Of a DNA stretch of 18,702 nt, positions 1 through 9,444 are shown in pieces. Location of the stretch: assembly GCA_028565635.1 (NCBI GenBank), contig JAOXYB010017475.1, positions 1 through 18,702 on the forward strand, in the 5' to 3' direction. Position 1 is the stretch's first letter. The number at the start of each line of letters is the position of its first letter. This DNA comes from Phoronis ovalis. Lineage: Eukaryota > Phoronida > Phoronidae. The notes below the pieces were generated by a model. That model had not been told where the DNA came from and ran no database searches. It was given only the letters and a program-made list of their open reading frames with translations. A program made the position numbers and the translations under genes.

Positions 1-77
1 TTACAGTATTAATGGTTGTTCTTGCTTGTTGCGTGTTACTATATATACAGCTATCTTTACAGTATTAATGGTTGTTC
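1..77 (+). repeat. 21-bp direct repeat, two copies, period 56
   Basis: The 21 bases at 1-21 (starting ttacagtattaatggttg) recur exactly at 57-77. They are separated by 35 bases that are not repeated after the second copy. The first copy begins at the window edge, so an array may continue upstream. Two copies alone cannot separate a minisatellite from a simple local duplication. Confidence 0.75.
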
Positions 78-851
78 CCTGACCTTTGGATCCTAAGCAA
101 ATACCTTGTATGCTGGAACTACTTTGACCCAATTTCATCAAGTTGGCAGCCATTATTGATTGGGGCCCCAATGGGGTGTGTTGGAGCTCAAATCAGTGGC
201 AAGATTGATTCAAATTCTGAAATAAATATTAGTGTTTCTTGGTTTTGTATATAAGACAGGCCTTGTTGAAATAAAAATATAGAATTCTGTTTTAAAATAG
301 ATATTGTTTTGGCCAGTTTTAAATAAAAAGATATTATTTATAGTTTTGAACCAGTTCTTGTTTTTTTTTATTGCAAATATATGTTGTGATGCAGATGTCT
401 GATTACTAATTTATGTTTTGGAGTGTGAAGTAATTGTAATTCAATACAGCATATTCTGTTTCAGTTTCTAAACATGTAGTAAATGTTGTCATTCATGTAT
501 TATTATCTGCTAATTTCTTCCAGGGGGGCCCAGTAGTTCATACAAAGTATATTTTTTTCTAAATCAGGCTAAGGTTTTTTTAGAAGCTTAATTACTAGAT
601 ATAGAGCATAGAATTATCAGCTGTTACATATTGGTTTGCATATTTAATTGACTTTAAAATTAAGGATGAAACTTATGGAAATTTTCAACAGATGTTTCAC
701 CTCGACTGTGTATTACAAATATTCTCAGATGCAATCTCCTGGATTTTGGGACAGAAATAAAAGCTCGATCTTGCTGTGCAATATAGCTGCTGAGTCATTA
801 ACAATTAGTATGCATGGGAAATATTTGCAGTTTCTCAATTTTATAATTTTG

Positions 852-1225
852 CAGGGTTCGTACAGTCTTGAAAAGGTCTTGAATTTTAAGGGGTTTCTTG
901 AAAAAGTCTTACTTTTGGTTCAGCCTTGAAAAGGTCTTGAATTTTGGCCAAATGGCCTTGAAAGCCACTCCATAGGTCTTAAATATTGAAAAACCTTTGT
1001 GTCAGTATTTGTATCAGAGCTGGATGGAAATTATTTCCATTTTATAAAACCTTGATTTACTACTGACAGGTGATCTAACTAATATGTGAGTCTGTATTGG
1101 ATTTGTTATGGCGACACATTTTTCTGATGTCTACCTACGACAAGTGCTTGAAAGTTGAATATTTTGCCTGGAAAAGGCATTAAAAAGTGCTTGAATTTTT
1201 CCCTGAAAATCTTGTACGAACCCTG
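852..1225. mobile_element. Non-autonomous TIR DNA transposon (MITE), hAT-like ends
   Basis: This is a 374-bp element. It opens with CAGGGTTCGTACA and closes with TGTACGAACCCTG, a perfect 13-bp terminal inverted repeat. It is flanked immediately by TTTTG on both sides (847-851 and 1226-1230), a 5-bp target-site duplication. Subterminal DNA is packed with 'cttgaaaaggtcttgaatttt'-type units: an exact 21-bp copy lies at 867-887 and 925-945, with degenerate inverted versions near 1185-1215. There is no transposase frame, so it must have moved with help from an autonomous relative. The CAGGG end fits hAT-type elements, and a 5-bp duplication fits the hAT5 group rather than the usual 8 bp. The superfamily call is tentative. 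A spurious frame at 648-929 runs into the element. Confidence 0.87.
867..945 (+). repeat. Subterminal direct repeats in the 852-1225 element
   Basis: An exact 21-bp unit occurs at 867-887 and 925-945, and related cttgaaaaagtctt sequence lies at 897-910. Subterminal repeats of this kind are typical transposase-binding sites in hAT elements. That role is inferred here. Confidence 0.7.
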
Positions 1226-2230
1226 TTTTGTTATGGTAAATGAAAATTAGCTCATTTCCATAATACTTTCCAGAATAAAAAAAGTCTTACATAGCCTTTT
1301 CATTGTTGTTCTGTATGATTGAGGGTTTGGGAAGCGGATTTATTGTGAGAGAAAGTAATTTGTGTATCCCCTATGTATAGTTAGGTCAAAGAGTACACAA
1401 GAGTTTTAATTAAAAAGTGGTGCGAATGCTGAAACTCAGTGCACGTGCTATGTATCACTCAACCAAAGGATTTCTGTGTCCATGCTGCAACGTAACGTTT
1501 GTGTTGTGGTGTCCTACTGCAAAATTTTGAAAAGTGCTAGGTGGCGTGTGTGTTGTGAATAAGTAAAGTTACAGTGTATTGAAGCCCCTTACCAATATTT
1601 TGAAAAGTAAAAAATCATGGTTAAACAATCCAGTTTTTAAATTTGCAGTTTTTTTATTCCACGCGTGTCAAGTGTTTGTTAATCTACTGATGGATACGGT
1701 TATTGAAGGAAACGCCATTAATCAGCGAATTTAAAAAGAGCTATACCTTAAATTTATTATTGTTCAAGAAAAGCCAGGCGAGATATTTTCACTGCAAACA
1801 AAGCATATTTGTATGAGGAAATGACTACCTAGTCTTCTGAGAATTATCACATTACCAGGGATATGAAGACATATTATATAAAATATTTATCAACACTATT
1901 ACAATACCTTGATTAATAATTATATCATTTTCGACTCAGATATATTGATTACCTGCTGGTGACTCGTAATATATTTAATAACTAGTGCAATATTGACTAA
2001 TGAGCGAAAATCGTCATTTTCACTGCAATGATTGAGAATATTCATGAAAAATATAGTAGCTGAGACGTTAAGAAGGCACATATATTCCAGTGGACATTTT
2101 GTAAATGCTTGAATTAGTTACCTGTCTGTGCAAATGTAATAAAATTCCCTTAGTTCAATTACTCCGTAAATTATTCCACAACTAATACAGTATTATCTTA
2201 TATTGTAGTAGTCTACTGGCATATTACCCC

Positions 2231-2258
2231 CGTATACGTATATGTACACACACACACA
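2231..2258. repeat. Alternating purine-pyrimidine tract with (CA)n
   Basis: Twenty-eight consecutive bases alternate pyrimidine and purine without a break: a cgtatacgtatatgta part followed by CA dinucleotides. This is a small CA microsatellite of a kind able to adopt Z-form DNA. No function is implied. Confidence 0.75.
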
Positions 2259-2902
2259 GGCACACTGCATTTATTGCTAGTAAGGTCTTGCTTACAATGT
2301 ATGTACCCTGCTCCTTTGATAGTTCAAAGCAGCAATTAGTGAGGATAGTAGATTAATGGTCTAATAGACTAAGTAACAGTGAAGGGTAAATAATGTGTAA
2401 GTAGTATAACAATATGCTGTGTAATAAGCTTAAATCAACTTCTGTGTGCTGTATTGTCATAAATTGTAAAGCTTGTTTACATTTTACATAACTTGCTTAA
2501 TTACGTTAAACTGAATCATAAAAGCAATGTGATAATTATTGTTTTTTCTGTAGGAATATATATTCCTTGATTTTTGACAACATTTCCTGGATAAATTTAG
2601 CCCCCTCGTAAAATAAGAAACAAATAATTGCGTTAACACTTTTGGCAGTAATCACTTCACCTTCATTCAAACTTCACTTGCGGTCGTTTATGACGTTGCT
2701 TCTTCAATTTGTGATGCTGGTTACCGGAGATTTATGAGTGCATTTATAAACTGATAAAAATGGTGATATGAAAAAAATGGTGGGATCTGCAGTGAAATCG
2801 TTTATCAATGTAATTATTGTACCTAAGTATGTTTGTGTCCGGCTGTATTTGATTGTTTACATTATCTGGAGTGTTTAAGAACCAAACTTCCTTCTCTTTC
2901 AG

Positions 2903-3058
2903 GTGTTGGTAGAATTTGACGATATCGATTGGACACGTAGAGAGTGGATTCGTATCCACGAGATATTTGCTGTATTTTTAGTTGAGAATACGTTAGTTTA
3001 TGCTCACCGCTCAGATCCATTCAAACCTAGACATCAGAAGGTGTGGTGGCCTGCATTG
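2903..3058 (+). CDS. KDM3: KDM3 exon A: conserved N-terminal block
   Basis: This internal exon has 52 codons, phase 0 at both ends. The acceptor is a pyrimidine-rich cttctctttcAG at 2901-2902 and the donor is GTGAGT from 3059. The translation begins VLVEFDDIDWTRREW, continues IRIHEIFAVFLVENTLVYAHR and ends QKVWWPAL. Human JMJD1C has the same pattern in the same order: VEFDD.eW.kREWvkv, then FLVE, then a basic/Asp-Pro stretch, then WPAL. This is a strong family signature over a short exon. In family proteins the block lies roughly 60 residues from the N-terminus, just after a W-R-A-G-V-I-R-A stretch, so the start codon must be in an upstream exon outside the window. The open frame continues past the donor to 3232, but similarity stops exactly at 3058, which supports the splice site. 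The GTG at 2903 is not a start codon; it encodes the first Val of the exon. Confidence 0.92.
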
Positions 3059-4907
3059 GTGAGTTTTACATTTTTAAATTTACCTTTAAATATTTATTTG
3101 TTATGTTTTCAAGTAGACTACGTTAAATGCTGTTGTGAATTAGTTTTCAGATTTTTTTGGGAATTTTCGCCAAAGAGATTGTTGCTGTCTGCCGAACACT
3201 GCTTCCAGTATCATCACTTTGACAGTCACTGAAATATGTGTCAAAGATAATGTGATACACCTGTATGTAAAATATGTTTGTTCTGTGTAACATGCTTTGT
3301 ACTGTTATGTGATCATATGACAGATTGTGGCTAATTTTATTGCTAAAAATAATTTTCATACAAGAAAGATGTGCTTGCTTAATAATAGGTAGATATTGGT
3401 TTTACTGATATGGTACTTAAGTAATGTAATGTAATACTGGGTATAGAAATATGAATTTTCCTTGCCTAGATCCTTGTTTGAGAGCTTGAACATTATACAC
3501 TGGGATTTCATTGTTATGAAATCCATTAATGCTTCCCAAGGAACCCTCCTAAACAGCCTGTTATTAAAAACAAGGCCCCCCTTATCTTTTTTTTTGCCTC
3601 TGGCTACACGCTTAGACTGCTGTTTAGAAATAATAAGTATGTGTGCCCTTTAGTTGATAATAAGCCTGCCCTTGGGGTATATTACACGAATAAATAGCTC
3701 AACACAGTGTGCATTCAAAGGTAAATCCTGACGTTACAGTAATTGTAGAAGTACAGTAGTATCGATTAGCCTACGTTTTGCCATGTTTCTGTACAATGCA
3801 GCATTATGTTAAATGTAACAAAAAGGTTACTATTTTATAAAGCTTATAAAGCTTAAGTGTTTTTTAGTGGGTAGATATCAAAACCAGCACCTGTTGTTTA
3901 CCATTCAGAGTTTATTAATAAAGGTATATAACTTGCAAATATTGCCCCAAGCACCCAACAAAATATATTTTACTGTAGGGATTGTTTAACAGGGGAAACT
4001 GATTAATAATGTATTTCCTGTCTCCTGCTTAAGGTTAAGTTAGTTACTTTTAGCACTTTCATTAGCATTTTGTGCTAGACTCCCATATTATTTGCATGCA
4101 CTGGACAATATGAAATATATTGCTTGGAAATCTTGTACCTGAATCGTGTTACAGTAGTTGATATTAGATTTAGGAGTTGCACACTTCTTTCTAGGTAGGA
4201 GTGTGGCATTTAAATCGGCACATGCGCATTGTATTTATAAGTATCTGGCTTGGTATGACTTAGTACTTTCTGGTTACTAACTTCTTGGTAGCATGTTTGG
4301 CAGTTCAGCAATACAATGAATTGCAAGCTTGCTGCAAAAAATTAAATTTAAAGTTTACAATCCATTCGTAAATTTCCGGTTTCTGTAATATATTAATGCT
4401 CGGCTTGTTTTGCTTAATAAGATAGCACTGGTGTTTTACAAGCTAGCTTGCTCTGTGTTTACTGTAGGCATTGCATAAGTCCCCAGGGGGTGCTGACATT
4501 TAAAGTCACTGAATATGTGTGCTACCCAATAGGCCTCCCTTTTTAGCTGGGTCATGCTTTGCAAAGCTTTATTTGCCGCTGGGTATGCTTTTCTTGTGGG
4601 ACATTTACCACGGTATATTTTTGAAAAAACTCATTTATCATAAAGTGTATTTCTTTGGAAGGGCACTTCTTTCTGAGAGTTATGAAAATTGAGGCTTGCA
4701 AATGGTCACATATTTATCTATCATGTTATAAAAATTTGTAAGTGAATTTATGACGGTTTATATTTCGAGAGAACTATTTACAACATGGTATACTATTCGT
4801 ATTTATTTCATTTACCTCGGCATATTTTTAGTGATCTTAATTTTACCACTGAGTTTTTGTTTTTTTTACCCTGGATTCCATACCCCTACCAACATATTTG
4901 ACAAGTA

Positions 4908-4920
4908 CCCCCCCCCCCCC
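4908..4920. repeat. C13 homopolymer
   Basis: Thirteen consecutive C residues follow a C-rich stretch (4869-4890). It is length-unstable in sequencing and replication, and its exact length may be an assembly artefact. Confidence 0.9.
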
Positions 4921-6742
4921 AGCCTAAGACTAATAAACTAGTATTAGTTGTAATAGTTTCAGGCTCTACCTGTTCAGTTGTTGTTATTCTTCTGATAGGT
5001 GCAGAGATCAGAATATTAAGAAATGGTGCATTGGAATTTCTAGAAATATACTAGAATTGGCTAAATGGCCAACAGCACAAATCATTTTACCTAAATGCTT
5101 CAAATCTATGTGAATGTGTTGGTAGGTCCTGCATGCTCAGATGAACTTATTTAAATCCCACCCTAAATACTTGTGTTAACAATGCTTTTTGCTCAGAGGT
5201 AGTAGAATATAGGTCACAGCCAGGTGTTCATTGAACAAGTCTGCCATCTATTGCCATGAGAAGGAGTTAATGTTATGTAAACCTGTAGAATGCTGACCCT
5301 TTCCTGTCTTTAACTTGAATGCATATTTTGTAAATAAACAGTGCTTCTTTGTGGATATCTCATTATGTAGGTCACTAGGTTATCCGAGTACAGAGGATTG
5401 GTCTTGCAAACAGGAAACATTACAAAGAAATCTAAAATATTGGTTTACCACAATCAGCAAGAAATCAGAACTTTTCAGAATTACTATATTAAAGTGTCTG
5501 CTTTATCAATACAAAATATGTCTGGTCTCTGTGTTTCCTAGTCATTTCAGTGTTCTATTCTTAATTGCATATCCAAGTCCTGTATTCAGCATTGCAATTG
5601 CTTCATCCCTATGTTTCATTAATGGAAATAGCATTCCAGTTATTTATAGGACAGTTATTTCATCTTGTATATGTGCACAAATGTAATCATGCCTATTACA
5701 GAGATTAATTGGGAAATTGTATGAATATCATGTAGCTTGGTGCATGACATTTGGATCCATTACTCTGTTGTAATTTACTAGGATTGTAATTATGTTTGTA
5801 TGGGATTACTGCCTCAGATGCTAAAAGCTGTATCAAGTGGTCATGTTGTTAGGGAAATTGATTGAATAAGAGGTTCTCAAAGGGGCTTCTTATCTCTGTA
5901 CTTGGTATTGGGATATTGTTAAAGTACATGCAAGGATGTGACACTGCATGAGACTTAACCACATGTTAAAAACTAGACATGTTACTGTGTTGTAGACCCA
6001 TTAGTAGTGTGCTTATTATGGGGTAATTACCATTGTATTTGAATGAAATTGTATTATTATTTATGATTAAGTCAGGTAGGGTTATCATAGGTATTCTAAG
6101 TTAAACTGTCTTGACAATAGGCAACAGGGCTGTCCAGTTTTTTATTTTTACCAAATTAGGATGAGGGATTTGTCACCATTACTTGAAAACTCTTTAGTTG
6201 TTCACAAAACATGGTAAATAGAAAACAGAGTATGTGTACATATTTATGTGTATCCAATTGTATGCAGGGTCTTATGTGACATCAATCGCATTTGCATTGT
6301 CATTGGTTTTGGTAAGTTATTATACGTGCATGAATTAAAGTGAACTCAAATTTTAGAAATTAAACAAAGTTTTATTGATAATCCTCTAGTAATCACACAA
6401 CTGCACAGATTGTTGGTGGGTTTTGGTACTGTTTCCGGTGACCTAGTTACAGGGAAAGGTCAATTTCCTCGGCGATTAACGTCTTCGGGACAATTTATGA
6501 GTTTCTTGTTGAATATTACATATGTCTGTGGAGGTATGTGGACGGAAATGTTCTTTTACGCTAGTTTAATGTGTTAAGAGTTGTTCTGGTTAGTTTCTTG
6601 TGGGTACTTGTGCTGATTGGCAAAAAATTAATTTTTTTTTAATCAACCATGAAATTTTCAATTCTCGTGTCACCCCTTGATACTATTTTATATATATTAT
6701 GAGCCCCTCGGACCCAGGAGCTATATTGATAATTTCTATGAG

Positions 6743-6778
6743 TTTTTTTGGCATTTTTGCGGCATTTTTAGTATTTTT
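6743..6778. other. Helically phased T-tracts (possible bent DNA)
   Basis: Four T runs (6743-6749, 6754-6758, 6765-6769, 6774-6778) have centres about 10-11 bases apart, close to one helical turn. Phased A/T-tracts bend DNA. Whether that matters here is unknown. Confidence 0.5.
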
Positions 6779-6963
6779 GACAATTTGGTGGTAAGTGCGA
6801 ATGACAGAAGTGGAAATATATTTATTTCATTCATTTCAAATTTTTTATTCGTTTTATCATTTTTTGGGCACCAGCACCCTGTGGACAATATATGTGCTAT
6901 ATGAAATTTAGTACGACTTAAGATAATTACAGGAGTATTTCATTAATGATTTTTCTGTTGTAG

Positions 6964-7092
6964 AATTTTAAACCTTTGGTCGACAAAGTTGGCATAGCTA
7001 ATGGCAAGCTTAAGCCAGTGTGGTGGCTAGTTAAAGAAATTGAAGAAAAATCTCCAACATTTTTTGAAGAGGGCGATGTAAAACCCTTCAAG
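6964..7092 (+). CDS. KDM3: KDM3 exon B: NFKPLVDK segment
   Basis: This internal exon has 43 codons, phase 0 at both ends. The acceptor is ttctgttgtAG (6962-6963) and the donor is GTATGT from 7093. The first residues, NFKPLVDKVG, directly continue the WWPAL of exon A: human JMJD1C and KDM3B have WPAL-TF(K/T)PLV at the same point, which fixes both the junction and the frame. The remainder (LKPVWWLVKEIEEKSP, then an acidic TFFEEGDVKPFK) corresponds to the family's variable 'V.FLVD..L.FL.E' stretch and is much less conserved. In-frame stop TAG at 6961-6963 overlaps the acceptor, so the exon cannot extend upstream. It has no Met, so a start-to-stop ORF search would miss it. Confidence 0.88.
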
Positions 7093-7303
7093 GTATGTAT
7101 AACAAGAGGGTATCATGACCTATTATATATCCATCACTTGCGTAATAAATCTTAAAGTCACCATATTATAGTTAAAGTTTTAAAAGAAAGTCGTGCTGGT
7201 TAGAAACTACTGGGTTTTGTGCATGTTTACAGATGGTTGAAAGATTGTTCACAGCAAATTGCAAGCTGTAAAACAATTACATATTTAAATATGACTTAAT
7301 ATA

Positions 7304-7492
7304 CAGGCCCATCTAACCAGCGTAGGCTCGAACCGTAAATCTGCACTCGCTCAGCTGTGTGCGAGTCTACGGAAAGTACAGTTCGAGTAGCAGGACTTTT
7401 GGTGCGAAACTAGGAAAAAGGGTTCCAATGGCAGGAATCAGGTGCACGAGTGTGGATTGACAGTTCAAGTTTATGCTGGTTAGGTGGGCCTG
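7304..7492. mobile_element. MITE with 54-bp terminal inverted repeats
   Basis: This is a 189-bp element. The left arm 7304-7357 (starting CAGGCCCATCTAACCAGC) and the reverse complement of the right arm 7439-7492 (starting CAGGCCCACCTAACCAGC) align without gaps over 54 bases with 42 identities. The element is flanked by ATATA on both sides (7299-7303 and 7493-7497), a 5-bp target-site duplication. The centre (7358-7438) has no coding potential. Differences between arms, mostly transitions, suggest an old insertion. Its superfamily is unassigned; the CAGG...CCTG ends and the 5-bp duplication parallel the element at 852-1225, although the interiors are unrelated. A tRNA B-box-like match on the minus strand (7324-7334) is part of the inverted repeat and has no A box. 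Confidence 0.9.
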
Positions 7493-7788
7493 ATATAGGT
7501 TGCACAGTTCTTAGGCAATTTGAGTTGAAATGTGTCAGTTCGAAAAAAAATGTACTAATGTAACAAAGTTTGTCCAGACAGAGCCGGATCTAATTAAAAG
7601 ACACTTTCTAGATTGTGCTGTGCATTAGACCTCAGGTGATTTGTGTTTGTTGTAAGCTTCAGGTTTTGAAAACATATAAATTAGTAATCATTGAGCCACT
7701 ACAGAGCACAAGTGCAAATAAGCATGCCTTGTAAAACCTCAAAATGCTGATAGTAATTTTGTGAAAGTAATTAAGCTGTTTTCTAAGG

Positions 7789-7820
7789 CACACAGACACA
7801 CAGACACACAGGCAGACACT
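7789..7820 (+). repeat. CACACAGA microsatellite (period 8, about 4 units)
   Basis: Two exact CACACAGA units, then CACACAGG and a degenerate CAGACACT, make a short imperfect octamer array. Confidence 0.8.
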
Positions 7821-9237
7821 GTTACTAGTAGTCTCATTAGTAAATTCAGTGCAAACTCCGGAGCTATTATTATTCCTTTTATTGGAGTTCCTGGAATACG
7901 TTTTTGGTCTCTGGAGTATGAGAGGCCTTTTATGCTCGATTATTTTCTGATGCGTTAATCATGTGTAACTAATTAATTTCTGGTTTGTTCGTAGAACGTT
8001 GTCGCCAGACAAGTAATTAGAATTTAAAAAATGATTGATACTAATGTGTTATCCTACATTTATATTTGCATGTGCTCGGAAGATATCTATGTTAGCAATC
8101 GATAACCACATGTAACCTCTAAAAGTGCAAATCCGTACTAACACGTTCTACTGTTACTCGCTATTTAGCATCTGTACTACTAACAAAACCGAATCAGTGT
8201 TAAGAAATAATGTACGGCTGTTAACTTTGTAAATACTTGTTCAGGGCATATACATGTAACCTTAATGCACAGCTGATGCATGAATTATTAACAGTAGTTT
8301 GTGTGTAACACTGGGGGCGACAGTACTTTATAAGCAGAGAGTCTACAGTACACTGTAAGCAGATATGCGAGCATAAAGCACCGTAATTACAAGTTACGTG
8401 CTCGCCATCAGCAAATAGCGTATGTACTACAATTCTGTATATGATCAAATATCTGCACCTGGTATATCTCATCTAACGCCAACACAACTGATAGATAATG
8501 TGTTTGGACAACCATATGTACAACTGAATATTGTTGGAGGTCTCAGGTCTTGTGTCTGTATCCAGTTTTATCATACCTGTGGCCTTGTTTTGCAATGTGC
8601 ATAGCTTAATGCTCCTGGGTGAGCCAGATGTTCATGAAAACCGGACTTTTGTCTTGAAATTTTGCACTGATCTGTACCATTTTGAAACAAAATGTTTTTT
8701 CTTAATTATACAGTGCCGTCAGTAAACCATTTGAGGCACTGCTGTCCCTACACAGACAGGCGCACTGCACTAATATCTTTGCAAAATATTGATTCCATGT
8801 CTCTTGTAAAGTCGAATGGGAGAAAGCAGTTGTGCTATTGAATTTTCCTTTTATACTGATGCATTGTCTTAGTTAGATGCGCAATAGAACAAGACCCCTA
8901 GGTACCATGCTCTGTGCATATTTTAACTAGTATTCCAATTGCCTTCATTTCCTTGAAAAAACATTTAGCTAAACTGGGCATTGTTAGACTTCTGGCGCCT
9001 GATCGTAATTGTCTATAGGATTATGCTTTGTAGTTATACATCAGGGTCCCTGCTGGATTGTGTTGATTTCAGTATTAATTTGCTTTGAAATAGATTGATC
9101 AGAATCATGTCAAGTGTGCCTGCATGTTCTAGTTGTCTTAGGTAGACGAAGAAGCCTTTGTGTAACCGGTATAAAAATGAATCAGGTTGAAAGACCCTTC
9201 TGGAAAATACGCCATCATAGTTGCCTTTGTGTTTTAG

Positions 9238-9444
9238 GAGGAGGATCTGAACAACCCCGGTCCTTGTAAAGATTACCCGTCGGTGAAGCAAGCAATCCAC
9301 TGCTGGACACAGTATCAAGACGGTCAAAGTATTCTACTAACAACACCCTCTGTACTTATTGGAGAGCGAGTCAAGGTTTACCGTGCTGAAGGGACAACTC
9401 AGTGGTACACCGCTGTCATTAAGAGTTACAACGACACAACAAAG
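9238..9444 (+). CDS. KDM3: KDM3 exon C: Tudor-like segment, first half
   Basis: This internal exon has 69 codons, phase 0 at both ends. The acceptor is gtgttttAG (9236-9237) and the donor is GTACGA from 9445. The first 35 residues (EEDLNNPGPCKDYPSVKQAIHCW...) match the variable linker that in JMJD1C and KDM3B carries a 'V..W/L....K.QEIF..GP' motif. Residues about 38-69 read SVLIGERVKVYRAEG, TTQWYTAVI and KSYNDTTK. This parallels 'G.RV.VYR...ATQWFTGII.H...T' of JMJD1C and looks like the first strands of a Tudor-type beta-barrel that continues in the next exon. The domain assignment rests on pattern and memory, while family membership is firm. TAG-GAG-GAG at the acceptor could allow in-frame use of the next AG, dropping one Glu. 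The minus-strand frame 9034-9327 is an antisense shadow. Confidence 0.9.

Larger units (their letters stand above)
1..2902 (+). other. Intron, 3' portion, upstream of exon A
   Basis: This non-coding stretch lies upstream of exon A and is inferred to be intron, because exon A opens in phase 0 with a good acceptor and the family's N-terminus is absent here. I searched by eye for the expected initiating segment (G-K-R-F-L-C and W-R-A-G-V-I-R-A-like codons) and did not find it. The region holds the repeat at 1-77, the transposon at 852-1225 and the alternating tract at 2231-2258. The 60-codon frame at 72-254 matches nothing I recognise. The rest is plain AT-rich sequence. Confidence 0.7.
3059..6963 (+). 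other. Intron between exons A and B
   Basis: This 3,905-bp intron has donor GTGAGT and acceptor ttgtAG. It contains a run of 13 C at 4908-4920, a possible cryptic exon at 6453-6533 and phased T-tracts at 6743-6778. The longest open frame in the whole window (5315-5686, 123 codons) lies here. It matches no family I recognise and has the length chance gives in DNA of this composition. No transposon ends were found. Confidence 0.85.
7093..9237 (+). other. Intron between exons B and C
   Basis: This 2,145-bp intron has donor GTATGT and acceptor gttttAG. It holds the MITE at 7304-7492 and the microsatellite at 7789-7820. The stretch around 8080-8480 is somewhat richer in CG dinucleotides than its surroundings, but none of its short frames (8221-8472 minus, 8422-8604 plus) resembles a known protein. 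Confidence 0.85.

Noticed and set aside
72-254. 60-codon plus-strand frame as a possible upstream exon or gene fragment
   Set aside because: It does not resemble the KDM3 N-terminus or any other family I can name.
648-929. 93-codon plus-strand frame
   Set aside because: Its second half is the non-coding left end of the 852-1225 transposon, so the frame is fortuitous.
1481-1556. Short ATG frame with Arg/Trp/Cys-rich residues as a candidate KDM3 first exon
   Set aside because: It ends in a stop (TAA), lacks the G-K-R-F-L and W-R-A-G-V-I-R-A order of the family, and has no phase-0 donor leading to 2903.
2903-3232. 109-codon frame as a complete small protein starting at GTG
   Set aside because: Family similarity ends exactly at the GTGAGT donor (3059). 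The codons after it are intron, and the initial GTG follows a splice acceptor.
5315-5686. Longest open frame in the window, 123 codons, plus strand
   Set aside because: It lies inside an intron on the gene's strand, matches no family I recognise, and has no splice or start context. A frame this long is expected about once by chance in 18.7 kb of this composition.
7324-7334. tRNA/SINE B-box-like sequence on the minus strand
   Set aside because: It has no A box at the right distance and no cloverleaf, and the match is inside the inverted repeat of the MITE.
9034-9327. 97-codon minus-strand frame
   Set aside because: It is antisense to exon C, whose plus-strand frame has clear KDM3 similarity.
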